NCBI RefSeq assembly: GCF_040869045.1 | Contig: NC_090319.1 | Span: 242,351,832-242,415,831, forward strand | Direction: 5' to 3' | From: Eurosta solidaginis | Lineage: Eukaryota; Arthropoda; Insecta; Diptera; Tephritidae | DNA length: 64,000 nt | Shown here: one piece after another, positions 1-12,052 of the stretch | How the letters are laid out: every line of letters begins with the position of its first letter | Numbering within the stretch: position 1 is the first letter of the stretch | Position numbers and translations under genes: made by a program | Notes under the pieces: generated by a model | Told to the model about the DNA's origin: nothing | What the model saw: only the letters and a program-made list of their open reading frames with translations | Databases searched by the model: none

Positions 1-19
1 TGGAAAGTAAAGTCCTCTT

Positions 20-300
20 TCAGCAAACGACAAGTCGCTTGTCGTACCCGTTCTGCTATATAGTGCAGAAGCATGGACTATGAGAACATTAGATTAGGAT
101 CTGTGAGTGTTCGAGAGAAAAGTTCTTCCAAATAGGTTGCGGACCTCAACTCCTTGGGATGCGAGTACCGAAGAAAATTAATGATAAGCTGTATGCAGAC
201 ATCAACTTAGTCCAGCTACGCTGGCTAGGCCATGTTATGCGAATGAAAGATGATGCTCCTATGGTGTGACCAATTGGTGTCAGTTAACCCAACCCTGCAC
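20..300 (+). pseudogene. RTE-like LINE, reverse transcriptase C-terminal fragment
   Basis: One frame reads VVPVLLYSAEAWTMRT and, after a frame change, LRWLGHVMRMKDDAP. Both phrases are typical of the region just after the RT domain of RTE-like non-LTR retrotransposons. The same phrases recur at 11570-12050, and the upstream RT part at 49345-50080. Sequence corresponding to the middle of this segment is deleted, and similarity stops soon after 270. No catalytic YxDD is included. The clade name is inferred from motif style only. Confidence 0.7.
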
Positions 301-1834
301 AAGTTCCAGAGTGTTAGCTTGAAAACATTAAATTTTGGTGACACTGCACATAATGAAAATCATTGCTTTTGTGTTTCGGAATGCAAGCTAACACTTACAC
401 CGGATGCAAAAGTCAACACGCATATCATCCAAATTTGTATTTCCTGTTAGCAAATGCATTATTCATTTCCTTTCTCTTTACTAACTGCAACTTGAATAAA
501 ATTTAAGAGAAACTAACGAAGGCTTGAAAAATCAAATTGCTCCTTTATGTATGTAAATCAAATCCATTCGTTTTGGCCAACTTACTTAACTTCCAATTGT
601 TCGCTCAAACTTCCGACTTTTCTCCCACTGCTGACATTGCATTTTCAACAGACAAACTAACTACAATTGCATGTATGAAAATTTATGCAAAAGTAATTAA
701 TCATAGTAGCACATAACATACTAAGAGAGAAAGGGGAAGCGAAGGGAGACTAATGCAGTTCCTTAAGCACATTTCAATTTATTCCATACTAAATAAGAAC
801 GAAGGGCTAATTATGCTAAAAACAAAAGAAAAAAGTTTTGATTTTAAATGAAGTTACACGAAAGTGCAAAGGGTTGCAATGCCCGATTTTGGGATCCCTT
901 GTTTTTTTTTTAAGGCAGTGAAAACTTTTCCAATGAACAATTTTTTTTTTTTTTCACTTTTTTCGGATTTCTTCAACATTGGTACTATCTGTATGCATTT
1001 ATGTGAAATGTATACCAACACTGCATTGCATTAAACCTGGAAGTTAATTATGAGTTTAATGAGCATTAATTTTAATGAAAACAAAAGTTATAGTTGTATC
1101 AAGACGACGAAGACCATGTTTACACATGCACTAATCTACATCCTCAATAGATAAGCTAACGCGGTTTACATATGTTCGATCTCTAGGGACTAGATTATTA
1201 TCTGCCAAATTTTCAAGTTCCTATTAAAATTTCCACAATTACCGATTATCAAAGGAAAACATTTCTACCGGAAATCTAGTTATTTAATTAACGATTAAGA
1301 TTTAAGTACGAAAATTAAGATAATCTTGTTACACGTAACTAGGTCTAAGAAATGTTTACTTCCACCAATGCTGTTTAATTGTAGAATCGCCCTTTGAATA
1401 CTAATTGACTGTAACTTTTGTAGTTACAAACCGATTTATTATTTAAAATGACATACACGGTTTTTAGGACAATTTTGGAAATTAGCGAGTACACAAAAAT
1501 GTGCACACCCTAAAAAGTGTGTATGCCATTTTAAAGAAAGACCCCAATTAGGTATTTACGGAGGTTGTTGCAGGCAAAATTTTTTTTATTGTGGATATCA
1601 AATTCGAATATTCTTGTTAAACTTATTTAAATACTTATACAAAGGTAAACTTCCCAAAGAAAATTTATACACTTTTGCAAGATCAGTTGATAAAAAAACT
1701 TGAAGTCCCCAATGGGGACACAATTTCACTTTGTTTTCTTCAGAAGAGCAAGTGGAGTATTTCGAGTGAATACACATTTCTTACGGAAATATATATATGT
1801 AAAACTGTTTTAAGTACTGCTATTTCTATAAAAT
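300..1834. other. AT-rich stretch, no gene seen
   Basis: No coding similarity, tRNA or known repeat recognised apart from the inverted repeat listed at 1442-1535. It contains long T runs near 903-950. Confidence 0.6.
1442..1535. repeat. Imperfect 27-bp inverted repeat (hairpin)
   Basis: Arms at 1442-1468 and 1509-1535 pair with about three mismatches (TTTAAAATGACATACAC against GTGTGTATGCCATTTTAAA), leaving a loop of about 40 bp. It could be a tiny MITE or a chance hairpin. No target duplication was identified. Confidence 0.5.
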
Positions 1835-2200
1835 GAAGCCCTGGATTCCTCCAAAAGCGGTGCTGCTGTATTACTATCGCTAAAGGGCGGACGCAAAATT
1901 TAATTTTTACGTTATTGCATTTTTTCTTGGGTTAATTTTAAGAAAAAGCATAATCAAAAAAACTAGAAGAGAACAATTTTGTTTAAAATGTTCACCGCAA
2001 TGAGTATAGCGGTAGGAAAAAACGTTGGCGAACGAGTTTGTACCGTCATGGCGGCCGTAATATTACGTTACGGTGAACTTCGTCGTCTTTTTAGTTTCCA
2101 CATAGTAATTACTTTTACATTGCAACATTTTTGACAATGTACTCTACTGCTATGTAACGGCCGCTATATAGCGGTACCGCTTAGGAGAAAACCAAACCTT
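1835..2200. mobile_element. MITE with GGCTTGGTTTCC-type TIRs, copy 1
   Basis: The left end (AGCCCTGGATTCCTCC, then AAAGCGGTGCTGC) is the inverse of the right end (GCGGTACCGCTTAGG, then AAAACCAAACCTT). Internal blocks including GTACCGTCATGGCGGCCGT recur in copies at 18910-19376, 25816-28182 and 58476-60424. There is no coding capacity. Assignment to hAT rests on the 8-bp duplication around the 25.8-kb copy; no clear duplication is visible here. Confidence 0.7.
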
Positions 2201-2461
2201 AAGAGTTTGTTAGTCAATGTAAAAACGGGTTTTGCATAAAATGAGCAACATTTAATTTTTGGGAAAGATTGAGTCATGAATATTTGAAGAAAAAACACCC
2301 AAGTACTAGAAATAGTAACTCTATCAAAAACTTAAAAGATTGCGATAAAAATATAGAGTTGTACGATTTATTTAAAACACACATGGTTAAAAAATTTTTA
2401 CCCGTTCAGAAGTTATGACCAATACAAGAAATGATAATTCCGTTTCGTGGAGTGTTATCGA

Positions 2462-2862
2462 TGTTAATGGTCCTTTGCCGGATGCAGATCCGGTACATTC
2501 CGGTAACAAGCACCATTAAGCCACCAGCCCGACCATCTCGGGAATGATCTAGTTTGACCACATGAAACCTTCAAGGCCATCGCGCCGTCCCATCCCTACA
2601 TCTATGAGGAACTTGGGGTCGACAGAGCCTCGGCTGTTAAAGTAACAGGATACGCCACGGGTAGGTGAGGTTGACAATTCGATTTGAGAAGCTATATTTT
2701 GCGCTTGAAACTCCTTGAAAGGGTTGCGCTACACAACCCTTTGAATCAATTTGGTATTTTAGTCGCCTCTTACGACAGGCCAACCTGCCGCGGTATATTC
2801 TAAGCCCCCTAACTCGCTGGGGGAATATTCTAAGCATCCTAAATCGCACACCTAGACCATAA
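2462..2862. repeat. GC-richer interspersed repeat, unclassified
   Basis: This 400-bp block is more GC-rich than its surroundings and has blocks such as AGTCGCCTCTTACGACAGG and CCCTAACTCGCTGGGGG. I remember this text as part of a widespread dipteran repeat but cannot name it. It could be a non-LTR 3' untranslated region. The 70-residue minus-strand reading frame inside it has no recognisable domain. Confidence 0.5.
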
Positions 2863-3085
2863 CAGCGATCGATTAAAAATCGCGTTCACAAGTGGAAAAA
2901 ATTTTAGGAACATGATATTAGTAACATACATTGTTTTGGTTTGGAATATTTCATTTGTAAATACACTCTAAAACTTTTGTATGAAATTAAGATTAAAATA
3001 AGGGTAAATTCCTGTTGAAATATTTTTTTGGTATAAAAATGCCCATTTTTTGTACGTATTCATGTTGAAAATAAAAAAATGGATG

Positions 3086-4409
3086 ATACAGAACATCTTC
3101 TGTCGGGTACCGCTAATTTATTTATATATGTAATACAACGAACAGTATTCCTGCCAAGATTCCAAGGGCTTTTGATTTCGCCCTGCAGAACTTTTTCATT
3201 TTCTTCTACTTAATATGGTAGGTGTCACACCCATTTTACCAAGTTTTTTTCTAAAGTTATATTTTGCGTCAATAGACCAATACAATTACCATGTTTCATC
3301 CCTTTTTTCGTATTTGGTACAGAATTATGGCATTTTTTTCATTTTCGTAATTTTCGATATCGGAAGAGTGGGCGTGGTCATAGTCGGATTTCGGCCATAT
3401 TTTATACCAAGATAAAGTGACTTCAGATAAGTACGTGAACTAAGTTTAGTTAAGATATATGGTTTTTTGCGCAAGTTATCGTGTTAACGGCCGAGCGGAA
3501 GGACACACGGTCGATTGTGTATAAAACCTGGCCGTGGCTTCAACCGATTTCGCCCATTTTCACAGAACAGAGATAGAATCTATGTCCCTACCAAATTTCA
3601 CAAGGATTGGTAAATTCTTGTTCGACTTATAGCATTAAAAGTATTCTAGACGAATTAAATGAAAAAGGGCGGAGTTACGCCCATTTTGAAATTTTCTCTT
3701 ATCTTTGTATTTTGTTGCACCATATCATTACTGGAGTCGAATGTTGACATGATTTACTTTTATACTGGAAAGATATTAAATTTTTGTTAAAATTTTACTT
3801 AAAAAAGTTTTTTTTAAAAGTGGGCGTGTTCGTCATCCGATTTCGCTAATTTTTATTTAGCACATATATAGTAATAGGAGTAACGTGTCTACCAAATTTC
3901 ATCATGATATCTTCAACGACTGCCAAATTACAGCTTGCAAAACTTTTAAATTACCTTCTTTTAAAAGTGGGCCGTGACACGCCCATTGTCCAAAATTTTT
4001 CTAATTTTCTATTTTCCGTCATAAGGTCAATGCACCTACCTAGTTTCATGGCTTTATCCGTTTTTGGTAATGAATTATCGCACTTTTTCGGTTTTTCGAA
4101 ATTTTCGATATCGAAAAAGTGGGCGTGGTTGTAGTCCGATTTCGTTCATTTTAAATAGCGATCTGAGATGAGCGCCCAGGAACCCACGTACCAAATTTCA
4201 TCAAGATACCTTAAAATTTACTCAAGTTATCGTGTTTACAGACTGACGGACGGACGGACGGACGTGGCTAAATGAATTTCCTTTTTCACCCAGATCATTT
4301 TGATATATAGAAGTCTATATCTATCTCGATTAGTATATGCCGTTATGGATTACCGTTATGTGAACAAAGTTAATATACTCTATGAGCTCTGCTCAGCTGA
4401 GTATAAAAA
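3086..4409 (-). mobile_element. HINE/DINE-like repeat, copy A (inverted, 3' part missing)
   Basis: This is the reverse complement of the copies at 30928, 50984 and 58628. Read on the minus strand it starts TTTTTATACTCAGCTGAG at 4409, passes the (GTCC)n tract (4249-4264 on the plus strand) and blocks with GGGCGTGG, and stops at about 3086 near TCTGTCGGGTACCGC. The 3' tandem array and hairpin are absent. Short open frames inside it are shadows of repeat sequence. Classification follows from the better-preserved copies. Confidence 0.75.
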
Positions 4410-5484
4410 CGTTTAATATTTTGATTTACACCAGCTGAGTACGTTGTTTTACGCAAGAAGTGTACAAAAGTATACATTCTTTGTAATTTCACACAACAAT
4501 TGTAAATTTCCGTCATTTATTATCGTATTTTGCTTCAGGTAACTGTAAATTTTCATTTTCTGTGCATTAGTCGCGTTTCTCGTCTCGTGGTGGAAGAAAG
4601 TGAATAAGATATATAAATATAAATAAGTGAACAAGTTTTAAAAATATATTCGAAATTTTTGTGTGTAAAGTGTTTTCAATGCAGTTCTGCAAATTAGGGA
4701 GTTATCATTTGCATTTATATGCATATAATGTTTGTTTGCAAAATGCAATAAAAAGTTTTCAAGCTACAATGTCTATGCAGTCCATCATCATCCTGCTAAA
4801 GACGCCGTGGTGTCAGGTGCCACCACTGTGTACAACAAACTTAATTGTTCGATGGCTTCTTGCGATTTTTTCGCTAGAAGCATACCTACATTTACAAAAA
4901 ATTAGGCCCTGAGTGTTTAAATTCGTGCTCTTGGGGTGTAAATATAAGCAATTGGTGCGTACAATTTTAGGCACAAGTAAAGTATTACACATTTTTTGCG
5001 TAAAATTCAACAAGAGATTTGTAAAAATAAAGATGTGTAATATTACACATTTATAGTGGTTAAAGTGTTGCCTACGATTTTCGCTTTAGAGTATACTTAG
5101 TTATTATTTTTGTTCGCCATCCTTAGATAGATTCTCACCAATACAAATACAACGAATAAGCAATATACAATTATTCCTGCACTTCATTTCTATAACTTCA
5201 TTGATGTCTCTCATCACTATTGTGTTGCCACAACCATTAGCTTAAGAATAGACAATAACTAACATCTGAAAGGTTCAAAGGACTCTTAGGTCACAATGTG
5301 CTATGCCAATATTTATAGTGGAGAAAAATAATTTGATCCATATTTATAGTCTTAAAATATTTATTAAGTTTAAACTGGAATTAATAACTTTTAACTCATT
5401 TCCAACCTCTTAGTTATACTTCCCTCTCTTTTTTCATATAAGGGTAGTGGAGCGTACTTGGTGAGATAGAATTTTATCATCTCA
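4410..5484. other. No recognised gene; one perfect palindrome
   Basis: AT-rich DNA without recognisable coding similarity. A perfect 18-bp palindrome, ATGTGTAATATTACACAT, lies at 5033-5050. The stretch 4560-4670 is somewhat 5'-UTR-like (A-rich, few ATGs), but I cannot support a gene. Confidence 0.5.
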
Positions 5485-5713
5485 CTAGCTGATGCCCGCA
5501 ACTTCGTATGCGTAAAAGTTAGAATGAAGCATCAGTATAATTATTTTTTTGAGAGCGTCGAAATAAAACACCACTGGGATTGACTTTATTTTATTTATTT
5601 ATTTTGATAGGCATATAACCCGTGTAGCTAGGCCTCGAAATGTAATGCAATTACTTACAGTTGTATTTCGTTAAATAAATAAAAATTATTTTTTCCATAT
5701 TCATTAACAAAGT

Positions 5714-7589
5714 CTAAAGAATTTCTTTATATACAACATGTGATGTTCTTCCCATATCACAAATTATGAACAAATTTTCTGGGCTAGTAGCCATTGAGCA
5801 AGCAAAATACAATTGTCCGTGTGAGAAACAGTTCGTCCTAAGATCGATACCGGCTGCTCGAAGTGTCTGGCCTTGTGACTTATTAATTGTCATAGCGAAA
5901 CACACGCTCACAGGAAACTGCACGCGTTTGAAGTGAAATAGAAAATTGTTTGATATTATGGGTATGCGTGGTATGAAAACTATTTCGCCTGCTCCACAAC
6001 CTGTAAGAATTTCTGCTTCTATAATATTATTTCGAAGCGAAGTAACTTTAAGGCGAGTTCCATTTCATAACTTTGGAGGGGATAAGTTTCGAAGCACCAT
6101 ATTCGGAATCCCTTTTTTCAAAACGATGCTATGAGCGGGAAGTCCGGGCGCAGTAAGAGAGTTGAGAAACTCAACAGGATAACTCGTAGTATCGGCTCTG
6201 TCTGAAACCGTGTTTATTGATCGGTATACCATCTCTTCTCCATCAACTTTTTTTAAAATACTGAAGTTTACTTCAGCAGCTTGATCATTTTTGGGCGTAA
6301 GTATTGCTCGTTCACAAAGCCAAGCATTGTTCGCGTTACTTGAGAAACGTCTCCGTAAACGGAAGAAATAAGTTTTTCCACAGAAGGAACAATATTGCAA
6401 AGATTTTCTGGTAGAGTTACTAATCCATTCCATTCGGGAACTAAACCCTGGGCGATTTTTAGCAGGATGTCCGAAAATTCTTGCGCATAGGGGTTCCCAC
6501 CTATGTGCGCTCTCATGTTGCGCGTGTGATTTAATTTATGTACCATTGGCCATAGCACCGAGCGTTTGAGGCATGCGCTGACTTCATCAGCCCTTGTTCC
6601 CCCAGTTATATTGGGAAGTGTCTGACGGAAATCTCCACAAAATAAAACTGTTACCTTTCCCAGGATGGAATCATTTCGCCGGATATCTTGCATAGTGCGA
6701 CTGACAGCTTCCACAGCTTTCTTGTTTGCCATCGTACACTCGTCCCAAACATTTAGGCTGCACTCTGCAAAAACCTTCGCCTTGTCACTATTTCGCGATA
6801 CGGCACAAACTGGGGTTTCATTTGCGTCAAGGTTTAAGGGTATCTTAAACATGGTGTGCGCAGTTTTACCTCCAGGGAGTATAGTGGCAGCAATACCCGA
6901 AGAAGCGACAGCTAGTGCTATCTTGCTTTGTCTTCTTACCTCAGCTAGTAATAGTGTAGTCAAAAATGTTTTACCTGTACCACCAGTGGTATCAAAAAAA
7001 AAAATACTTCGCCGTCCTGCTGATTGACACTATGTAAAACTTTGTCATATACAGACTTTTGTTCATCTGTAAGCAGGCTGATGTTGTTGTTTACTATGTC
7101 GTTCATCTCAGAAATACTATAACTTGTCTCTGCAGCATACTCTCTGCTAACTCGCTGAATTTTAGCAGTCTCCTGTGGCTCTGGAAGTCCGTAATGACAC
7201 AAAGGATTACCACCAATTGAAATAACAATGTCCTGAAGCGAGCAAAGACAACGATTAATAATTCGGTGGTCAGAACCTGCCACACTATTTCCTCCTATAC
7301 GCCTAGCTTCGCAAAGAAAATCTTCCAGTAGATACCGTTGATATTTCTCCCATAACTGCATAGGATGGGAAAGCCCACTGAACACTATCATAATTGCAAA
7401 CAAATGCCGCAGTCGACTGGGAGATACACTGACTATAGCTTCTTCCAGAGTTTCCATCCAATTTCGGTCTTCATCCAGCAGACGTAACGCACAGCAAGCT
7501 CCCTGAAATGTGGAATGCTCCACGCCATCAACAGTCTTCAAATATGTATATGAAGTGGCTCCTCTAACTGTGTGTAGTAAAAGTCGCAT
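5714..7589 (-). pseudogene. Helitron Pif1-like helicase region
   Basis: C-terminal helicase of the Helitron polyprotein. In order: LTDEQKSVYDKVL, then Walker A GGTGKTF at about 6964-6990, Walker B VWDECTM near 6735-6755, GDFRQTLP near 6615-6640, RNMRAHIGGNPYAQ, then ERAILTPKND, LRNLSPPKL, and the final helicase motif AMTINKSQGQTL near 5860-5895 followed by CFSHGQLYFACS. Breaks: an 11-base A run (6994-7004) puts Walker A out of frame with the upstream part; there is a frameshift near 6335 and a TGA at 6065-6067. Past the TGA the frame continues open to TAA 5714-5716. Confidence 0.93.
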
Positions 7590-8962
7590 ATAATAGCCTT
7601 TCACTATTGCTTGGATGTATTGTGTACACTCGCCCCCATGAGTTGTCGCGGAATACATTTGGAAATCCTTCCACAGGTTGTCCCCGTCTTCGTCTATTAA
7701 AAACTCCCGTTTGCTTATTGTACGTGTAGTAAGACGGTACCTCATTGTACAGCAGTGTTCTTGCAAAGCTGTCTTGCTGACATAGATTAAAATATTTCAA
7801 GAGTATTGTGCAGCGGGGATTTTCTAGGCGTCTGCTTACATTTTCAGAGTTGAAATACACCCGTTGACCGTTTTCCAAATGAACATCTAATTGCATTACT
7901 GGAGGTTTTCTTTCATGGATGGAAAAGCCAAGAATACGCCACACTGCTTCCAAGGTACTAATATACCGACCTGATTGGTATTTTGTTACCTCGTCACGAT
8001 CGCTACTCTGCAAACCAAATGTCGCTTGATCGCTTCCCTTATTAACATATTTGCAGATATACTTGATTGATTCCACGCTAGCGCAATAATCTACATTGAA
8101 ATGCGTTTCAAATGCACGTGAAAGTACCGGTGAATATGGCACTACCCATCGATTGCCAACTGAAATACGTTGTCCGCGAACATTTAAATCAGCAGTGAAC
8201 CCGTCATTCTGAGGCGCTCGGCGGCAGTACGATGGGTACCCATTTTCACCAGTAGCAGTTTCATTCGCGAAACTTTTTGGGAACCTCTTTGTGCAATGAC
8301 CTTATGTGGAACTACTATTGAATGGACCACATGGGCCATGAATCATGTTCGTTGTGACAATTTTGTGTAGTGTGGGATCAGTTTTCATATTAGGCACTAA
8401 TAATTTTATCAATATCGTTCGGTCTGATCTTTTCCTCAAGCCAGAAAAGGTTGTGCGAATGAGGCAAGCCCCTCTTTTGCCATTCAACTGAAGAAATATA
8501 GCAGCGGACTGCTCCAAAAAGTTTTTCTTTTGTTAAAAGATCAATTAAGCGCTTTTGTTTTAAATGAAACACTCGGGAAATTAAATCATGTCTGTCCTGA
8601 GGTGCCTGCCCAGGAAGCAAGTTGTTCTCTATAAGGGACCATTTTGGGTTGGTTGTCATAATTATGAACAAATCTGCATCACCATATTTCCTAACATAAC
8701 AAAAGGCTTCTTGAGTACGCTCGGTCATGTATCTTGGACCTCCAGTGAATTTCGAAGGAAGAATTACCATCCTACCTATATTTTCCGCATCAGTATCTTG
8801 TTGTAGGGCATCTCTCAGGTCGATGTAATTTTCCGCACGTAGCTGCCTCTGATTAGTTCGTATGAATACCAATCGTTCAGTTTCGATCTTTTCATATACA
8901 TCCACTAAGAATAGATTAAAAAGAGCACGAAAGCGATGTAAGTGGATGTGCCGTTCACTCAT
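7590..8962 (-). pseudogene. Helitron Rep (HUH endonuclease) region
   Basis: Carries the rolling-circle nuclease motifs. FIIMTTNPKW lies near 8640; the HUH-type motif RGLPHSHNLFWL at about 8445-8470 holds the metal-binding His-Ser-His; the two-tyrosine motif KYICKYVNKG is at about 8033-8062. Both tyrosines and both histidines remain. The reading frame is broken near 8395 (frameshift) and at 8302-8304 (TAA). After that TAA, RFPKSF, ENGYPSYRRR and NRWVVPYSP follow in the same frame. A third break near 7590 shifts into the frame leading to the helicase. Protein function is therefore lost, but family identity is clear. Confidence 0.92.
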
Positions 8963-9829
8963 AATTGTATTAAAAAGCTATAGAACTGCATAACTGAAGT
9001 CTTTTTATTTATATTTAGAGCTCTTGTTGTGGGGTGTACGTTATATAGGGCAAAATTGTATCCGTCTTCACCTCGAGAAAACATTAAAGGGTACTGCAAC
9101 GAATCGTAAGCGCGATGAGTTTCACTAATTCTCTGAAGTTGATGATCATGAGTTCGTAGGACGATGTCCCTGCGATCACATTCTTGGTCTACTAAGAGAA
9201 CAGCAACTTCATTTGCCGTTGGTGTATTGTATCGACCTGGATGTGATCCTGTTGGCCTTCTATCTGCAGGTATTACAAACTTATAAGAAGTGTGATCGTC
9301 ATCTGTGAGGGATTCAAGAGCAGCTTTAAAACTATTTACATACGGTTTCACAGTATGAAGCATATTTTGCAGGCTGCCTACCAAGTCCGAGTCTAAATTG
9401 GGGATATGTTGTTGCCTAAGATTTGCCTGCCCTTGATAATTTTCTATGAAGTATATTTGAAGAAACCTCGGAACCTCTGTAGGTGACAAAGAGTCAATTA
9501 GATGATATACTTGACCTTGTATTTTGAAAGTAGGTATAAAACCCCCTTCACTGATTTGATTTGACCCAAACGAAGTCATCTGGTATGCGCTGTTATAGGC
9601 CCGTATATTGTTCAAAAAGTGTTTTGATTTCGGATGCTCTTCATTTAACAGTCCTTTTAATGGTTCTGGTGGTTCTTGCATTCCTTCTATATATACTTTT
9701 CCAGATGAACAACATATTACCTTTGGTTCTCCATTCCACTTCCGAGCACGGCAATGGTCACATATTTTATTTATTGAGTCAAGATTAGTATAATCAGCAT
9801 ACTTTATACGTGGCTCTTAACGAAATCCA
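8959..9829 (-). pseudogene. Helitron polyprotein, Helitron-like N domain
   Basis: Corresponds to the Helitron_like_N region upstream of Rep. From the N side: a cysteine motif ICDHCRARKW and ICCSSGKV (about 9700-9760), then EPPEPLKGLL, IPNLDSDLVGSLQ, the block VAVLLVDQECDRRDIVLR, and SLQYPLMFSRGEDGY. It is in the same frame as the upstream region, separated only by the TAA at 9817-9819. It ends at TAA 8959-8961, where the frame shifts into the Rep core within about 15 bp. Confidence 0.85.
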
Positions 9830-10940
9830 CCCTTATCTTTATCTATCCACGGTACCTCTTCATGTTCAAAGGCAATCGACATATCATCTCCACTAGCAGG
9901 TAGTCTTAGAACAACATGCCGCAGTCGGTCTTCTTCTAATCGCATAGAGTGCATGGTGGGCGATTGTGTTTTTCGCAATTCTTGAGCGCGACTCCTTTCT
10001 TCGTCAAGGTGATGAGCGACAATTTCTTGCCTGTCATTGTACCGACTGCGAGCAGCCAATAAACGCGAGTCACACTGCTCATCAGTCTCCAATATCCGCG
10101 ATATTTGATGTCGGTTACGGTCAGCAGTCAAACTCAAGTTTCTTTCCTCCTTTGTTTGTAGAGAGCGCGCGATCAGCAGATAAACGTGACTCTCGTTCGT
10201 TATTGCCTTCTTGAGAGCGTGAAATTTCATGGCGAATGCGATCTGCAGCCATACGTGAGTCTCGTTCCTCGTTGGTTTGTAGAGACCGCGCTATTTCGTG
10301 TTGCATGCCATCATCAGACAAACGTGACTGTCGTTCCTCATCGCTTTGTTGAGAATGTGAAATTTCGTGGCGAATGCGATCTGCTGCCAAACGTGTGTCT
10401 CGTTCCTCGTGGGTTTGAAGAGAACGCGCTATTTCGTACTGCAAGCGATCAGCAGACAAACGTGACTGTCGTTCCTCATCGCTTTGTTGAGAACGTGAAA
10501 TTTCGTGCGATCTGCTGCCAAACGTGAGTCTCGTTCTTCGTTGGTTTGACGAGAGCGCGCTATTTAATGTTGCATGCGATCTGCAGATAAACGCGAAAAT
10601 CGTTCCTCATTCGTTAGCATTGATCGTAGGATTACATGACGGAGACGATCACTATTTAAATGCTGTTCCCGTTCTTCCCGAGTTTGCGTAACTCCTGCTT
10701 CAGATTGGCGATCCCGGTCTGCATTCAATCAACATTCACGATGTATGCTACTTTCCACAAATCTTGATGAGGCGATGTGACGTCTGTTATCTCTAAGGCG
10801 CGTTTCGTGCTGAGGAGAAGTTTCTTGAAACCGGAATGCCGTGTTTCTAGAGCGCTGGGACGATAGGCGTACATCTCGTTCAGACTGATTTTCTCGTTCT
10901 CTTGCCAACCGCTTTCGTTTGGTTTCAGCCGAAGCGCCGA
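9820..10940 (-). pseudogene. Helitron Rep N-terminal region with 23-residue charged repeats
   Basis: N-terminal part of the Helitron polyprotein. It begins with a basic segment (SAETKRKRLARERENQ) near 10930 and then runs into 23-residue repeats of the form RIRHEISxSQQSDEERxSRL and xxQHEIARSLQTNEERDSR. These are strongly charged and probably form a long coiled coil. Two alternating repeat types give a 138-bp DNA period. At least one frameshift (near 10170), an in-frame stop (near 10565), a small deletion (near 10510) and TAA at 9817-9819 interrupt it. Downstream it continues in the same frame to a C-x2-C motif (ICDHC) at about 9750. No start codon could be chosen with confidence. Confidence 0.8.
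9970..10700. repeat. 69/138-bp coding tandem repeat
   Basis: The motif GCGAATGCGATCTGC occurs at 10232 and again at 10370, exactly 138 bp apart. Half-units of 69 bp encode the two alternating 23-residue repeats of the Helitron N-terminus. Copies degenerate towards both edges. This is a protein-coding repeat, not a CRISPR array: there are no unique spacers. Confidence 0.85.
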
Positions 10941-10950
10941 TAAATTTGAC

Positions 10951-11560
10951 AGTTAACCGTGCAATTTACGCCGATTAGAGCTCGGTAAGGGGTTATCGAA
11001 AATAACTCCTACCTCGCCAATTCGATTTTCCACTATGCCGTTATTAATACCTGCATACACATATAAGACATTTCATTCTGAAGAAATCTCGCCGCTGACC
11101 AATATTATACCATAGAATGTATCTAAGCCCTTACTTACGTAAAACAAATAAGGGGGGAACTGCCGCCGAAGACCTCATAAAAAATGTGTTCAGATTTGAA
11201 AAATTCATAAAATCGGAACAATCAGTTGTATGGGATATATATTAAATTTATGACCGGTCTTGACGATTTTTTTCCGACAATAACTTATGACATATGTGTA
11301 AGCTTCTTTTGAGATTTCAAGCTTCTAGCTGTAAAGCTATATCAGCTCAATAAATTTCATCAAGATATCTCAAAAATTGAGGAAGTAGCTGCGTTCAAAA
11401 CGATAGACGACGGACGGACGGACAGACGGACATGGCTAAATCAACTCATCTTATCATCCTAATCATTTTGGTATACTTATTGGTGGGTCTTTTAATTTAA
11501 GGACATACAATTTTGGGATTCGTGACGAACTTAATATACCATTTCATATACCATTTCATA
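10951..11560. repeat. Intergenic, with degenerate HINE-like fragment
   Basis: About 11330-11470 contains ATCAAGATATCTCAAAAATT followed by the (GGAC)n tract and CATGGCTAAATCA, the inverted form of the tract in the HINE-like copies, but more diverged. The rest shows nothing recognisable. Confidence 0.5.
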
Positions 11561-11569
11561 TTATACAAG

Positions 11570-12052
11570 AGATGCTCTACAGATCACTTATCGTACCCGT
11601 CCTGCTATATGGTGCAGAAGCATGGACCATGACAACATCAGATAAAGCCGCTCTGGAAGTGAACAGTTCTTCGAAAGATTTATGGACCTTTACGCGTTGG
11701 CGATGTCGAGTACCGAAGAAGATACAATGATGAGCTGTACGAGCTATACGCAGACATAAACATAGTCCACGGAATTAAAACAAAGAGACTACGGTGGCTA
11801 GGCTATGTTATGCGAATGAAAAATGAAGCTCCGGCTAAGAAAGTTTTTTTTCGGAACTCGCCTACGGAAGCAAAGATATAGGGCGGGCCCAACTCCGCTG
11901 GAAGTACCAGGTGGAAAACGATTTAAGCTCCATTGGTGTGTCCAATTGGCGCCAGTTGGCAGAACCGGAAGCGGCTGGCGCGCCTTGTTGGACGGTCATA
12001 ACCGATTAAACGGTTAAGCGCCAATTAAGGAAGTAAGTAAGTAATATGGGAG
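11570..12052 (+). pseudogene. RTE-like LINE 3' end with TAAG tail
   Basis: Reads LIVPVLLYGAEAWTMTTSDKAAL, then with frame changes RLRWLGYVMRMKNEAP, QLRWKYQVENDLSSIGV and NWRQLAEPEAAGAP. These match the post-RT tail of RTE-like LINEs and the fragments at 20-300 and 49345-50080. The 3' end reads GGTTAAGCGCCAATTAAGG followed by (AAGT)n at about 12028-12045, a short tandem tail typical of this type of LINE. The copy is 5'-truncated and frameshifted. Confidence 0.8.

Larger units (their letters stand above)
5485..10950 (-). mobile_element. Decayed autonomous Helitron
   Basis: A Helitron on the minus strand. The 3' terminus is GCGGGCATCAGCTAG, with CTAG at plus positions 5485-5488 and T as the next minus-strand base, the canonical Helitron end inserted at A|T. 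The coding part (5714 to about 10940) encodes one Rep-helicase polyprotein broken by frameshifts and stops. The 5' TC terminus was not located, so the upper boundary is approximate. Fragments of related Helitron coding sequence occur at 26076-26840, and non-autonomous CTAG-ended elements at 21844, 57771 and 61934. Confidence 0.9.

Noticed and set aside
9970..10700. Regular repeats that might suggest a CRISPR array
   Set aside because: Repeats are contiguous 69/138-bp coding units without unique spacers, in an insect-type genome. They encode the Helitron N-terminus.
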